NCBI RefSeq assembly: GCF_900177675.1
Contig: NZ_FXWM01000002.1
Location: 283,501 to 347,500 of the forward strand
Origin: Bacillus sp. OV166
GTDB lineage: Bacteria > Bacillota > Bacilli > Bacillales > Cytobacillaceae
Direction of reading: 5' to 3'
Length of the DNA: 64,000 bases
This document shows positions 43,123 through 51,478 of the stretch, piece by piece. Below the pieces are notes generated by a model. The model was not told where the DNA came from and searched no databases. It saw only the letters and a list, made by a program, of their open reading frames with translations. The position numbers and the translations under genes are program-made. How positions within the stretch are numbered: position 1 is the stretch's first letter; each line of letters opens with the position of its first letter.

Positions 43123-43319
43123 GTTTTTCCTTCTTCCCTTCATTTGTTTCTTGGTTTGCTTTCAAGAAGATACTGCTCCTTTTCTAAAGAGAATACAAAA
43201 AATTCGTTTCTCTGTATAAGGAAGTATAGTATCAATAGTTTTTTTATTTCAAGTTCCAACAAAAAAAATTACACAAGTTTAACATTCCTTGGATTAAATC
43301 GCAGCACCACTGTATTTGA

Positions 43320-43523
43320 TATGTAGAAGATCTTGAAGTGACGAGAATATTATTGGAAGCAGGTAAGATTCTAGAAATCGAGGTCCTTGATCATCAAATT
43401 GTGAATGCTGATACGGAATACTACAGCATGAGAACAGAAGGGATTGTAAGATCCGAAGAGGAGGGTTGGATTAACCCTCCTCTTTATTATTTTCGTTTTT
43501 TTGTGGTAGTTCGTCTTGTTTAG
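43320..43523 (+). pseudogene. RadC C-terminal fragment (copy 1)
   Basis: The frame reads VEDLEVTRILLEAGKILEIE and VLDHQIVNADTEYYSM, the end of RadC-type JAB-domain proteins. It then runs past the normal stop, through the terminator hairpin at 43458-43485 (GAGGAGGGTT...AACCCTCCTC). All upstream domains are missing. Confidence 0.75.
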
Positions 43524-43570
43524 GGGCATCGAGCCCCAACAAGACGGATTCATCCATGCTGCGCAATGAA
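43512..43570. repeat. radC-tail double hairpin, copy 1
   Basis: Hairpin 1: CGTCTTGTT-TAGGGGC, loop ATCGA, GCCCC-AACAAGACG. Hairpin 2 is degenerate here (ATTCATCCATGCTGCGCAATGA). Same element at 49170 and 50379. Confidence 0.8.
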
Positions 43571-43605
43571 GAGGTATAAAAAAACAATTTAAAGACTGTT
43601 AGTAT

Positions 43606-43653
43606 GTTGATTTGGTCAACTTTTTGTTTTATTATTATGTTGACTAAGTCAAC
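43606..43653. promoter_or_regulatory. pair of operator-like dyads
   Basis: GTTGATTTGGTCAAC (43606-43620) and GTTGACTAAGTCAAC (43639-43653) are two near-identical palindromes, each preceded by TAT. Their centres are 33 bases apart, about three helical turns. The second ends 13 bases before the start codon of the next gene. Confidence 0.7.
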
Positions 43654-43666
43654 GGGAGGGAATAAG

Positions 43667-44170
43667 ATGAAACGCTCAACCCAACGAATCATAGAAGTGT
43701 TCCCAAAATTTAAAGGGAAATTAAAGGCGTATGAGAACATTTTATTAGTGGAAGAAGCATTGAAGGGATTAACAGAAGTTGAAGCTGTGTTCTTACGATT
43801 AGCTTGGTTTTTTGAAGCTCCCGAAAATGAAAGTTTTAATATCGGATTATTGTATCACCAATTAGATAATGAATGGCTGGAATTCGCGTTACAATTAATG
43901 ACTCAGTTCTTTCAAGAAGATACGTTTTTAATTCAAAAACCTACCTTTTCCATTCTTCGAGAAACAAAGGATCATTATTTCAATCAAAAACAGTTTGCTG
44001 ATTTCTTATCGGAACATGGCTTGAAGTATGATAAACGAAAATTAAATGTGTATTACAGTCGAGGAAAAATACCGAAAGCGGATGTTGAACTTGCAGGGAC
44101 CCCCTATTGGAGTAAATCTACAGTCGAAGAGTTTTGCGAACAGGAGAAAGAACGATTGAAAAGGGATTAA
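43667..44170 (+). CDS. plasmid-type hypothetical protein with a C-terminal helix-turn-helix-like segment
   Basis: ATG at 43667, after GGGAGGGAATAAG, gives 167 residues; the ORF's earlier start lies across the operators. The N-terminus is basic (MKRSTQRIIEVFPKFKGKLK), the middle helical and acidic, and the C-terminus (YYSRGKIPKADVELAGTPYW, then SKSTVEEFCEQEK) resembles a MerR/excisionase-like DNA-binding unit. With two dyads at its own promoter, it may regulate itself. No named family recognised. Confidence 0.6.
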   Translation: MKRSTQRIIEVFPKFKGKLKAYENILLVEEALKGLTEVEAVFLRLAWFFEAPENESFNIGLLYHQLDNEWLEFALQLMTQFFQEDTFLIQKPTFSILRETKDHYFNQKQFADFLSEHGLKYDKRKLNVYYSRGKIPKADVELAGTPYWSKSTVEEFCEQEKERLKRD

Positions 44171-44317
44171 GGTTGGAGCTGTTTAAAGGATAATATGGTT
44201 GATGTAATTGATATTCTTTGGGAATTTGTAAACTAATCGTTCCGGTTGAGAATGAAAAGTGTAAAGAACCATTGAGAAAAGAAGAGGATGACACAATTCT
44301 CAAAAATTGGTAATAAT

Positions 44318-44325
44318 GATATAAT
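44318..44325 (+). promoter_or_regulatory. extended -10 promoter element
   Basis: TGATATAAT about 34 bases before the start codon at 44359; the -35 is weak (TTCTCA). Confidence 0.45.
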
Positions 44326-44358
44326 AGAATAAACTATTCTAAATGTGAGGGATGAAAT

Positions 44359-44659
44359 ATGCCACTCCAACAAAAAAGGAATAATTACAAAATAACTCGC
44401 AACTACTTTGAAGAAGTAAGAAAAATTCTTCGTTCTAATAGAAAACCTGGTGTTGTTTTTGAAATGGAACCAGCTGTTACAGTTATAGAGGAAGAGGATG
44501 AGGTTGTATTGAAACCTGAAAAGGAACGCATACCAAAAGAAGAAAAATTGGCTTTGTCAAAAAAACTCGCTGGTAAGTGCTGATCGTTTCAGCCTCGAAG
44601 GTGTAGAGGAAAGCATTCGGATTGCAAATTGTGAATATGACCAGGAGGATGAAGCGTGA
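44359..44659 (+). pseudogene. small hypothetical protein, frameshifted near its 3' end
   Basis: MPLQQKRNNYKITRNYFEEV begins a basic 74-codon frame with an acidic hinge (TVIEEEDEVVLKPEKERIPK). At 44578 it stops in AAGTGCTGA, while the next frame continues SADRFSLEGVEESIRIANCE and YDQEDEA to 44659. The joined protein of about 100 residues would overlap the following gene (GCGTGA), indicating an operon. No family recognised; a small DNA-binding or antitoxin-like protein is possible. Confidence 0.5.
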
Positions 44660-44807
44660 GCCGGAAGTTGATAGATAACAATATCTGGGTAGCTCATGAG
44701 ATGAATTACCCGGATGCTGTTTCTTACATAAACTATATATTTTCCATACAAGCAACAATACGATTGAAGTAGAAGAAGGCTTTATTGGAATACGAGGTAG
44801 ATTATGA
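44656..44807 (+). pseudogene. small protein upstream of a retropepsin-like gene, frameshifted
   Basis: GTG at 44656, after AGGAGGATGAAGC: MSRKLIDNNIWVAHEMNYPD then AVSYINYIF. The frame stops at 44772, but one base away it continues NTIEVEEGFIGIRGRL to a TGA that overlaps the next ATG (ATGA). The original protein of about 50 residues was therefore translationally coupled to the protease-like gene. No family recognised. Confidence 0.5.
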
Positions 44808-45129
44808 GGCTGCAAATGCTAAATGGACTATCTATCGTTACACTAACCATGACTTTTGGAGAAAAAACAATCGAGGTAAATAATGTTCTGTTAGATACCG
44901 GTTGTGCAGCTATCATCTTTACACAGATATTTTAAATTCTATAGACATAAATATTGATTACAAAAATGGAAAGGCTAGGAGAATGTATGGGGAAGATGAA
45001 GAAATCGAAAAGCTTAAATCTAAAATTGAAACGAATGCTTGGGAATACGGGAGACCCTTGGTCCCTGAACAACTGTTACAGTCCTATGATAATGTACGTG
45101 AATTAGATAAAGCTCTAATAAAGGGCTAA
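44804..45129 (+). pseudogene. retropepsin-like aspartic protease remnant joined to an unrelated tail
   Basis: MRLQMLNGLSIVTLTMTFGE, then VNNVLLDTGCAAIIFT, shows the (L/V)LDTG catalytic motif of clan AA aspartic proteases. A shift near 44925 moves the frame to TDILNSIDINIDYKNGKARR-MYG, still family-like. After MYG the protease sequence ends and a different helical tail follows (EDEEIEKLKSKIETNAWEYG ... ELDKALIKG). So it carries a frameshift plus an internal deletion or fusion. ATG at 44804 after GAGG. Confidence 0.65.
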
Positions 45130-45246
45130 TTAACGAATATTTAATCATCATTTTTACCTTATGGGGTTGCGTCAGGAAAACCTCATCTTCGATGTTAATG
45201 AACTATCTTAGCAGTTTAATATAAAAAACTCGTGAGGTGGAAAAAA

Positions 45247-45435
45247 TTGAAGGCAGATGCTGTTTTTGAAGGTGGGGGTGCTAGGAGAATTGCTTTTATT
45301 GGAGCGATTCAAACAATGGAAGAGGAAAAAGTAGAATGGAAAATATTGGCTGGAATATCAGCGGGAGCCGTAATAGCTGCTCTTTTGGTAAGCGGCTACA
45401 AAAGCTATGAAATAGGCCGGAAATTGGATCATTGA
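45247..45435 (+). pseudogene. N-terminal fragment of a patatin-like phospholipase
   Basis: TTG at 45247, after GAGGTGG, then LKADAVFEGGGARRIAFIGA and AGISAGAVIAALLVSGYKSY. The GXSXG nucleophile motif (GISAG) is kept. The oxyanion loop normally reads GGGxRGIAF; here the second Gly is Arg (GGGARRIAF). The frame stops after 62 residues, without the catalytic Asp region, so it is inactive. Confidence 0.75.
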
Positions 45436-45453
45436 TTGTATATAGTTATAAAA

Positions 45454-45487
45454 GGCGCAGGAACCCTATTGAATTGGTTCCTGCGTT
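45454..45487. terminator. hairpin terminator
   Basis: GCGCAGGAACC and GGTTCCTGCGTTT around CTATTGAATT. Confidence 0.75.
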
Positions 45488-45606
45488 TCAATTATTGGAA
45501 TCAAAAAATCAATCTGTTAACAAATCAATAATTCTTTATCTACTTGAATGGATTTAGTAGTCATGTTCCTGTTCATGGTCTTTTTTGATCATTTATTAGC
45601 GAAGTT

Positions 45607-46224
45607 TTACTTAAGATTTTCTAATTTTTGTTCGGCATCATCATCAATCCCCACTTTTACAATCTTCCCTGTATTAGCGTTTAATGTGACTTCCTTAACC
45701 GTTTTCCCATCATATATAACCACATCGTAAACCAAACTACCAGCGTTTTTATCCAGGTCTGTTTCTAACACTCTTCCTTGGACTTCTTTTTGCGCGAGTG
45801 CTTGTGCTTCTTGAGTGGCTAATTTAGCCTCTTTAGTCCAATCCTTTTGATTTATCGCATCTTGTTCGTCTTCTCTAATTTGCTCAAGCTTCTGCTTTGC
45901 ATCATCGTCAACGGCAACTTTAACAATTTCACCAGTTTTTGCATTTAATGTCACCTCTTTAACCGTTGTTCCGTCATAGATTACAACATCATACATAACA
46001 GCACCATCATTCTTATCCAGGTCGGTTTCTAGTACTCTTCCTGAGGCTTCTTTTTGAGCTTCCTTAGTTGATAGTTTAGCCTCTTTAGCCCATTCCTTTT
46101 GATTCGCTGCATCCTGGTCTTGAACTGCGGCAAAAGCATGACCCAGGTTGGAATGTGAAGAAAGGACAAATCCCCCTCCGATAAGGGTTAATGCTAATCC
46201 TGATGCAATAAGTGATATTTTCAA
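45607..46224 (-). CDS. secreted PepSY-repeat protein (YkoI-like)
   Basis: TTG at 46224, after AAAGGAGGTACTGTAAA, gives 205 residues starting with a signal sequence (MKISLIASGLALTLIGGGFV). Two PepSY repeats of about 75 residues follow, each with EAQKEASGRVLETDLDKNDG- and YDVVIYDGTTVKEVTLNAKT-like blocks. PepSY proteins sit outside the membrane and often modulate proteases or kinases. It is divergent from a two-component system, like ykoI beside ykoG-ykoH in B. subtilis. Confidence 0.82.
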   Translation of the reverse strand: MKISLIASGLALTLIGGGFVLSSHSNLGHAFAAVQDQDAANQKEWAKEAKLSTKEAQKEASGRVLETDLDKNDGAVMYDVVIYDGTTVKEVTLNAKTGEIVKVAVDDDAKQKLEQIREDEQDAINQKDWTKEAKLATQEAQALAQKEVQGRVLETDLDKNAGSLVYDVVIYDGKTVKEVTLNANTGKIVKVGIDDDAEQKLENLK

Positions 46225-46417
46225 TTTACAGTACCTCCTTTGAATATGATTCATCTTACATTGTTAATTATAAGCATTAAATAATAAAAGAATAAGTCGA
46301 AGAAAATGAGAAATCTATGAGAAACTTCTAGCAATATTCTCATTTAACTTTTTTCAAAGTACGTATTGGAAATGATAAAATGAATATAAGAATCTACTTT
46401 TCAATGAGGTGAATAGA

Positions 46418-47107
46418 TTGGTGAATGATACCATATTGCTAGTGGAAGATGAATACAATGTTTCTCAGTTTATTCAATTGGAATTAGAACATGAGGGTTA
46501 TAAAGTGAAGATAGCACAGGACGGTCAAGAGGCATTAGCTTTCTTCGAGGAAAGTGAATGGAGCTTAATCCTCCTTGATTGGATGCTGCCGAAACTGGAT
46601 GGCTTGGAGGTTTGCCGGCGCATAAGAAAACAGAGCAATGTCCCTATTATACTGTTAACAGCAAGGGATTATATTGGAGATAAAATTGCGGGACTGGATA
46701 CAGGAGCCGATGACTATATTACCAAGCCATTTGAAATTGAAGAATTATTAGCACGGATTCGTGCCGTGATGCGCAGGTATAAAAGTGAATCAGAAGAAAA
46801 ATCAACTGATATTTTTGAAGTAGAGGATCTCGTCGTTGATTTGAAAAGCAGGCAGGTTGCTCGAAGCGGCACCTCCATTGAATTAACCGTTCGTGAATTT
46901 GATTTATTAGTATTCTTAATACAAAACGAGGGAGTAGTAATTAACCGCGATGCACTACTTTCAGCTGTCTGGGGATATGATTTTATGGGAGAAACCAATG
47001 TGGTAGATGTGTATATACGATATCTGCGCAATAAACTTGATCGAAGCTTTGAACCTAAATTAATCCATACTGTTCGAGGAGTAGGGTATGTTGTACGATC
47101 ATCCTAA
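46418..47107 (+). CDS. OmpR-family response regulator (YkoG-like)
   Basis: TTG at 46418, six bases after GAGGTG, gives 229 residues; GTG at 46409 or 46421 are alternatives. Receiver with D54 (ILLDWMLPKLDG) and the Lys in DDYITKPFE, then a winged-helix effector (ELTVREFDLLVFLIQNE, VRGVGYVVRSS). The kinase gene follows after 28 bases. The divergent PepSY gene is a likely target. Confidence 0.92.
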   Translation: MVNDTILLVEDEYNVSQFIQLELEHEGYKVKIAQDGQEALAFFEESEWSLILLDWMLPKLDGLEVCRRIRKQSNVPIILLTARDYIGDKIAGLDTGADDYITKPFEIEELLARIRAVMRRYKSESEEKSTDIFEVEDLVVDLKSRQVARSGTSIELTVREFDLLVFLIQNEGVVINRDALLSAVWGYDFMGETNVVDVYIRYLRNKLDRSFEPKLIHTVRGVGYVVRSS

Positions 47108-47135
47108 TAATATGTAATAGCAGGAGTGGACTTTT

Positions 47136-48533
47136 TTGAAATTGTTTGAAAGGATAATTAAGCATTTAACAAAAATGAATACATCTCTCTTATTTCAATT
47201 CACTTCCTGGTACGTTTTGTATTTTTTTGCAGCTATAATGTTTATCAGTTTTGCGGTATGGGGAACTGTAAGTTACTTTCTTATCCAGAATACAAAAAGT
47301 GAGCTTCAGGCAATAGAGGAGAAATTAATTTATCTAATTAATGAAGATTATGACGAATTGCAAGTCTCCCTTGATGAATTTCTTTATCCTGATCACGCAA
47401 ATTATTTTGTAGAAATTAAATCTCAAAAAAATAAATTATTAGCTCGTTCTAGAGGCTGGAACAAGACACGTAATGGTGAAGAAGTGAACTTGAACTGGTT
47501 AGAGGCCTTTTTCTGGGATACGCATGAAGGACTGTATTATAAAACACACATACCATGGCTGCAGCCCAATCATCAAAACGGTACAATTTTCATAAAAATT
47601 CAGTTGAACAACATTGCCAATTTTCAGAGATTGATACAACAAATACTCTTTTTCGCAGGTATAATAAGCCTTACAGCAGGTTCTGTACTAATCTATCATC
47701 TAACAAAGCGTAAATTAAAACCTTTATTAATGATTACCCATTCTGTAGAACAGATAAGAGGCTTTGAAGACCTTAAAAAGCGGATACCTGTTCCTAAAAC
47801 TTCGTATGAATTAATTGAACTTTCAAGTACTTTTAATGATTTATTGGAAAGGATAGACAACCAGTTTAATCGCGAAACAAATTTTGTATCAAATGCATCT
47901 CATGAATTAAGGACACCCTTAACAGCTTTTCGCGGGCATCTAAAGCTTATAAAAAGATGGGGAAAAGAGGACCCAAAAATATTAAATAATTCTATTCAAG
48001 TTTTAGACGATGAAAGTAAACGTATGGAAAGAATTATGATTCAATTACTCGAATTAGCCAGAAATGAACATTTAGTGATTCATAAACAACATGTCAATTT
48101 TTCAAGTGTCATTGAAGGAGTCATTAATCAATTAGGTAAACAGAGTTTGGTGGAGATTGTTCAATATGTTGAGCCGAATATTATTGTTGAGGGCGACGAA
48201 GAACAACTTCGGCGAATTGGGGTAATTTTGATTGAGAATGCGATTCGGTATACTAACGAAAAGGGAAAAGTGACGATTAAATTGCAAAAGGATAAGGGAC
48301 AGATTATTTTTATTGTTTCGGATACTGGGATTGGAATTCCTCCGGAAGAACAAAATAAAATTTTTGACCGTTTTTATAGAGTGGACAAACATCGATCTCG
48401 ACTGTCTGGGGGAACTGGATTAGGTTTATCTATAGCAACAGAAATAGTGAAAAAATATAATGGCCGAATCACTTTAGAGAGTCAACTAGGCTATGGAAGT
48501 ACATTTACTGTTCAAATACCTGCAGAAAGGTAA
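47136..48533 (+). CDS. sensor histidine kinase (YkoH-like)
   Basis: 465 residues from TTG at 47136 after CAGGAGTGG. Membrane helices at about 25-50 and 168-190 enclose an extracytoplasmic loop of about 115 residues. A HAMP-like linker follows, then HisKA with H256 (NASHELRTPLTAF), N box (ILIENAIRYT), G1 (DTGIG, 396-400) and G2 (GGTGLGLS, 425-432). It works with the regulator upstream. The PepSY protein nearby may be part of its signal pathway, as inferred from gene order. Confidence 0.93.
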   Translation: MKLFERIIKHLTKMNTSLLFQFTSWYVLYFFAAIMFISFAVWGTVSYFLIQNTKSELQAIEEKLIYLINEDYDELQVSLDEFLYPDHANYFVEIKSQKNKLLARSRGWNKTRNGEEVNLNWLEAFFWDTHEGLYYKTHIPWLQPNHQNGTIFIKIQLNNIANFQRLIQQILFFAGIISLTAGSVLIYHLTKRKLKPLLMITHSVEQIRGFEDLKKRIPVPKTSYELIELSSTFNDLLERIDNQFNRETNFVSNASHELRTPLTAFRGHLKLIKRWGKEDPKILNNSIQVLDDESKRMERIMIQLLELARNEHLVIHKQHVNFSSVIEGVINQLGKQSLVEIVQYVEPNIIVEGDEEQLRRIGVILIENAIRYTNEKGKVTIKLQKDKGQIIFIVSDTGIGIPPEEQNKIFDRFYRVDKHRSRLSGGTGLGLSIATEIVKKYNGRITLESQLGYGSTFTVQIPAER

Positions 48534-48709
48534 TTTAAACTAGTATTTCAAAAAAGACTCCATTTATTGAACTCAGAAATTGTTAAAGGGCAAAAAGCAG
48601 GCCCGTTACCTATGCCTGACTGGCAAGTTCGCTTCTTCGTAGGCGAACCCTTCACACGGTTTGCGCCTATCATTGCTTCCTTCTCAAACAAAGAAAGGAA
48701 GTTCTACAT

Positions 48710-49109
48710 ATGGAAAAAGTTTACGAAATTCAACGTATTAAACAAGTGATTCAGGAGGTAGAAGGAGGAGAACACTACATCGTTCGCTCCCCTGAAGATG
48801 GCGCGAAGATTGCTGCTCAATTTATTGGAGATGACGATTGTGAAGCTGTCCATCGTTGTCATGTTGGAAGTTTGAATGCAAGTATCGTTTCGCCAAGAGA
48901 GGTGTTCAAGTCAGCCATCCTGAATAACTGCGCATCGATCATTGTCAGTTACGCATCCTTCCCAAAATGTTCTTCCCTCGAATGAAGATATTGAAGTCAT
49001 CAGAAGATTGGTGGAAGCAGGTAAAATTCTAGGAATCGAGGTACTGGATCACCTGATTGTGAATGCTGGTGCTAAATATTACAACTTGAAAGAAAAAGGT
49101 AGAATGTAA
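48710..49109 (+). pseudogene. RadC/JAB-domain protein (copy 2), internal deletion and frameshift
   Basis: MEKVYEIQRIKQVIQEVEGG and SPEDGAKIAAQFIGDDD match plasmid-type RadC proteins. Relatives have about 15-20 residues between GDDD and AVHRCHVGSLNASIVSPREV, absent here. The metal-site H-x-H region is hit by a shift near 48955 (VSYASFPK versus THPSQNVLPSNEDIEVIRRL), after which the C-terminus continues to YYNLKEKGRM and a stop at 49109. The upstream leader (48567-48709) resembles the usual leader of plasmid radC genes. Inactive. Confidence 0.8.
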
Positions 49110-49115
49110 GATTCG

Positions 49116-49145
49116 AGGGAGAGGGAGTTTCTCCCTCTTCTTTTC
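49116..49145 (+). terminator. terminator after radC copy 2
   Basis: GAGGGAGAGGGAG and CTCCCTCTTCTTTTCTTTTC. Confidence 0.65.
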
Positions 49146-49169
49146 TTTTCCTTTTTTTTTCTGTGAGTT

Positions 49170-49233
49170 CGTCTTGTTTGTGGGCATCGAGCCTCAACAA
49201 GACGGCTGCATGTATGCTGCGCATGGATGCAGC
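49170..49233. repeat. radC-tail double hairpin, copy 2
   Basis: Hairpin 1: CGTCTTGTTTGTGGGC, loop ATCGA, GCCTCAACAAGACG (49170-49204). Hairpin 2: GCTGCAT...ATGCAGC (49205-49233). Confidence 0.85.
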
Positions 49234-49491
49234 ATGCATAACAATAAAAAGTTTGTTTTAATGGTACTGTTCAAGAATCTCATTTCAATTAATTTTAAAG
49301 GAGACTTTAAAATCGAAAAATATTCCGGATCAATTTTCTAACACTCATGAAGATAAAATATTGTTGAATTATTAGTGAATTTTCAATTAAACCGACAAAC
49401 ATTTTACAAATGCTTATATATAATGGGGTTAAGGTGATGTTTTTTGTCCAAAAAGGTTTTCCTATATTTATTAATAGGGGAGATGTTAATA

Positions 49492-49722
49492 ATGGATTTT
49501 TATGAAAAGTTACCTACTGGTTTTTTAATTGCTTTTTATGATGAAATCATGAAAAACATTGAAAAAGGATTATTAACGAAAAATATGTATTTTGAATTAG
49601 GTTTACTGATTACAGTTGCTAGTCAAAGGGGTATTACATTAGAGCAACCATGCGATTTTGAACAAATTGTTGATCTAAAGGTTCTGGATGATTTCATTCA
49701 ATTAACGCAAAATGCCACGTAA
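49492..49722 (+). CDS. small plasmid-type hypothetical protein
   Basis: ATG at 49492, after GGGGAGATGTTAATA, gives 76 residues: MDFYEKLPTGFLIAFYDEIM, KNIEKGLLTKNMYFELGLLI and a C-terminal DFEQIVDLKVLDDFIQL. Mostly helical. No function known. Confidence 0.6.
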   Translation: MDFYEKLPTGFLIAFYDEIMKNIEKGLLTKNMYFELGLLITVASQRGITLEQPCDFEQIVDLKVLDDFIQLTQNAT

Positions 49723-49814
49723 TTAAGGACGTAACCATCTTGTGACTTTAACTACCATCAAAGAAAAATAAAAAAAATTCCCATATTCATCATGTGACAA
49801 TACAGGAGTTTTAA

Positions 49815-49994
49815 TCAAATATTTTTATATTGTGTATTTTTACTTACTTGATACATCGTGATGAGATCGTCTAATTTCTGACTGCATCGAAGGGTTTCAT
49901 TGCTTTTTAAGCCGGTTGCTTTTGCAATTTGGATCAATTCTTCTCTTAATTGATTGATTCGATCTTCTAATTTCTCGATCTCGCTAACCATCAT
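49815..49994 (-). CDS. Spo0E-family aspartyl-phosphate phosphatase
   Basis: 59 residues, ATG at 49994 with AGGGGAATGG upstream. EKLEDRINQLREELIQIAKA and the motif S-Q-K-L-D-D in CSQKLDDLITMYQ are the Spo0E helical hairpin signature; these small proteins remove phosphate from Spo0A and delay sporulation. Full length for the family. Plasmid copies of this gene are common in Bacillus. Missed by long-ORF calling because it is short. Confidence 0.85.
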   Translation of the reverse strand: MMVSEIEKLEDRINQLREELIQIAKATGLKSNETLRCSQKLDDLITMYQVSKNTQYKNI

Positions 49995-50278
49995 CCATTC
50001 CCCTATTTTTCTTTAACTGTTTAATTCGATAAAATCGATTTTCTACGCAATTATTATTATGCGAAAAATTTCACACAATTGGAATACATATGACAAAACA
50101 ACCTAAAAAGTTACAAAAAATGAAGAACTAAGGACTAAAAAGAAGGAAACGAGAGCCCTTTTTAGTTGGTACTTGTCGGTTTCTAGCGGTTTCCACCTGC
50201 GAAAATACTGCCTGTAAGTCTAGTTGCTGTTTAGCGATTTATGTCATTCTATTTCGTGCTTTCAAGTGATTATGCAAT

Positions 50279-50440
50279 GCCAATGCTGAATATTTCAGCA
50301 TGAAATCAGAAGGTAAAATGTAGATTCAAAGGGGAGGGAACCCTCTTCTTTGTTTTTTTTATATTTTGTATGGTTTCCTCTTATTTAGGGCATCGATATC
50401 CCAATAAGACGGCTGCATCTATGCTGCGCATGAATACAGC
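50279..50440 (+). repeat. RadC 3' end plus double hairpin, copy 3
   Basis: Only the last codons of radC remain (ANAEYFSMKSEGKM, stop at 50321), then a G-rich/C-rich terminator. The degenerate hairpin 1 follows (CTCTTATTTAGGG...CCCAATAAGACG, 50379-50411), with hairpin 2 (GCTGCATC...ATGAATACAGC, 50412-50440). Confidence 0.72.
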
Positions 50441-50632
50441 TTAAAAAACTGTTTCAATGTTGACTATGGAAAGCAACTAAAATGGAAGAAAAGACTGATG
50501 ACACTTTTACCTTTAATTAAGAAAAAATTACAAATCAACATACATCAATCGAAGAAAGAAAAGAGTTCATAAGGAAATCATGTAGGAAAGAAAAAGTAAT
50601 AGGCTAACTGTACTTTTCTGTGGAGGGGAAAA

Positions 50633-50860
50633 ATGATATTCAAGGCAAAAGAAATAGCAGAAGTGGGAAATCATATTCTTTTTAAGAAAGCAATCAAAGG
50701 GATTGTTGAGAAGGTAAATGAAAATTCAGTCATTGTGAATATAACCGAAAATAAGACGGAATTGAAATTTGAAGGAAATAGAACCGTTGTGGCACATAAA
50801 AATTACAAGATTTTGGTTGTGCATGATGTGAATGAAAACGTCATATATACTCAATTTTAA
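50633..50860 (+). CDS. DUF2187 (YkvS-like) protein
   Basis: 75 residues. EIAEVGNHILFKKAIKGIVE, KVNENSVIVNITE and TVVAHKNYKIL match the small DUF2187/YkvS family, an SH3-like barrel of unknown function frequent in Bacillus. ATG at 50633 after TGGAGGGG. Not in an operon. Confidence 0.85.
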   Translation: MIFKAKEIAEVGNHILFKKAIKGIVEKVNENSVIVNITENKTELKFEGNRTVVAHKNYKILVVHDVNENVIYTQF

Positions 50861-50987
50861 ATGAATGGATTCCTTTTTTGGACAATAATGCGGTTTTTCC
50901 AGAGAAGATAAAGGGAGGATTTTGCCCATTTAAATTAACAGTAAATATATAACTATAAGAAAATTTTTCTGAAAATTCAATTTAAAT

Positions 50988-51016
50988 TTGAAAATGTAAG
51001 CGTTTTCTATTATAAT
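50988..51016 (+). promoter_or_regulatory. sigma-A promoter of a candidate small RNA
   Basis: TTGAAA (50988-50993), a 17-base spacer and TATAAT (51011-51016). No protein gene follows closely. Confidence 0.75.
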
Positions 51017-51022
51017 AAATAG

Positions 51023-51110
51023 TGGGTTGGATGGCATGCGTGGCCGTCAGCGTATCTGGCGTAGGTGGGGCCGATACTAGGGACAGATGTAGATTGTCCT
51101 TATAATAAAA
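51023..51110 (+). ncRNA. candidate structured small RNA
   Basis: Starts about seven bases after the -10. The first 80 bases are strikingly G-rich against an AT-rich background (GTGGGTTGGATGGCATGCGT, GGCCGTCAGCGTATCTGGCG, TAGGTGGGGCCGATAC). Possible pairings: GTATC/GATAC and the 3' hairpin GGACA-GATGTAGAT-TGTCC. A 24-codon ORF from ATG 51031 exists but has no ribosome site. The RNA family is not identified. Confidence 0.5.
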
Positions 51111-51185
51111 TACTTAAATGTTCGTTAAATATGTGGAAAATGGGTGAAGGAGAATAATAAGAAAAACTTCAAATCAATAATACGT

Positions 51186-51217
51186 ACTGGATCGATTAAA
51201 TCGCTATCCAGTTTTTT
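51186..51217 (+). terminator. terminator
   Basis: ACTGGATCGATT and AATCGCTATCCAGT followed by TTTTTT. It could end the small RNA transcript at about 195 bases. Confidence 0.75.
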
Positions 51218-51229
51218 ATTGGGAATTAA

Positions 51230-51478
51230 TACTTCGATATTTCGAAACGACTTTTACGACACCGTTCATTCTTCTAAAATTTTAAGATATGATTGGGCAA
51301 CGCTTGAAATGCTTACCCTCTAATTGTCGATCATAATTGTTACGTTTGCACTCGTCCATATAACAGCCCTTCTCAGCTTAAGCGCAGCTGGAAGGGCTAA
51401 ATGTTTTAACTAGCGGAAACACTGAAAACTGTTCACCGTTACATTCGTGGTATTTCATTCATTTTTTCGTTTTGTTCC
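51230..51478. repeat. degenerate intergenic repeat, copy 2
   Basis: Matches 7650-7965 (see there): TTTCGAAACGACTTTTACGA, the AGCCCTTCTC...GAAGGGCT hairpin, and AACTAGCGGAAACACTGAAA. It ends within the 3' part of the minus-strand small membrane gene. Confidence 0.7.
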
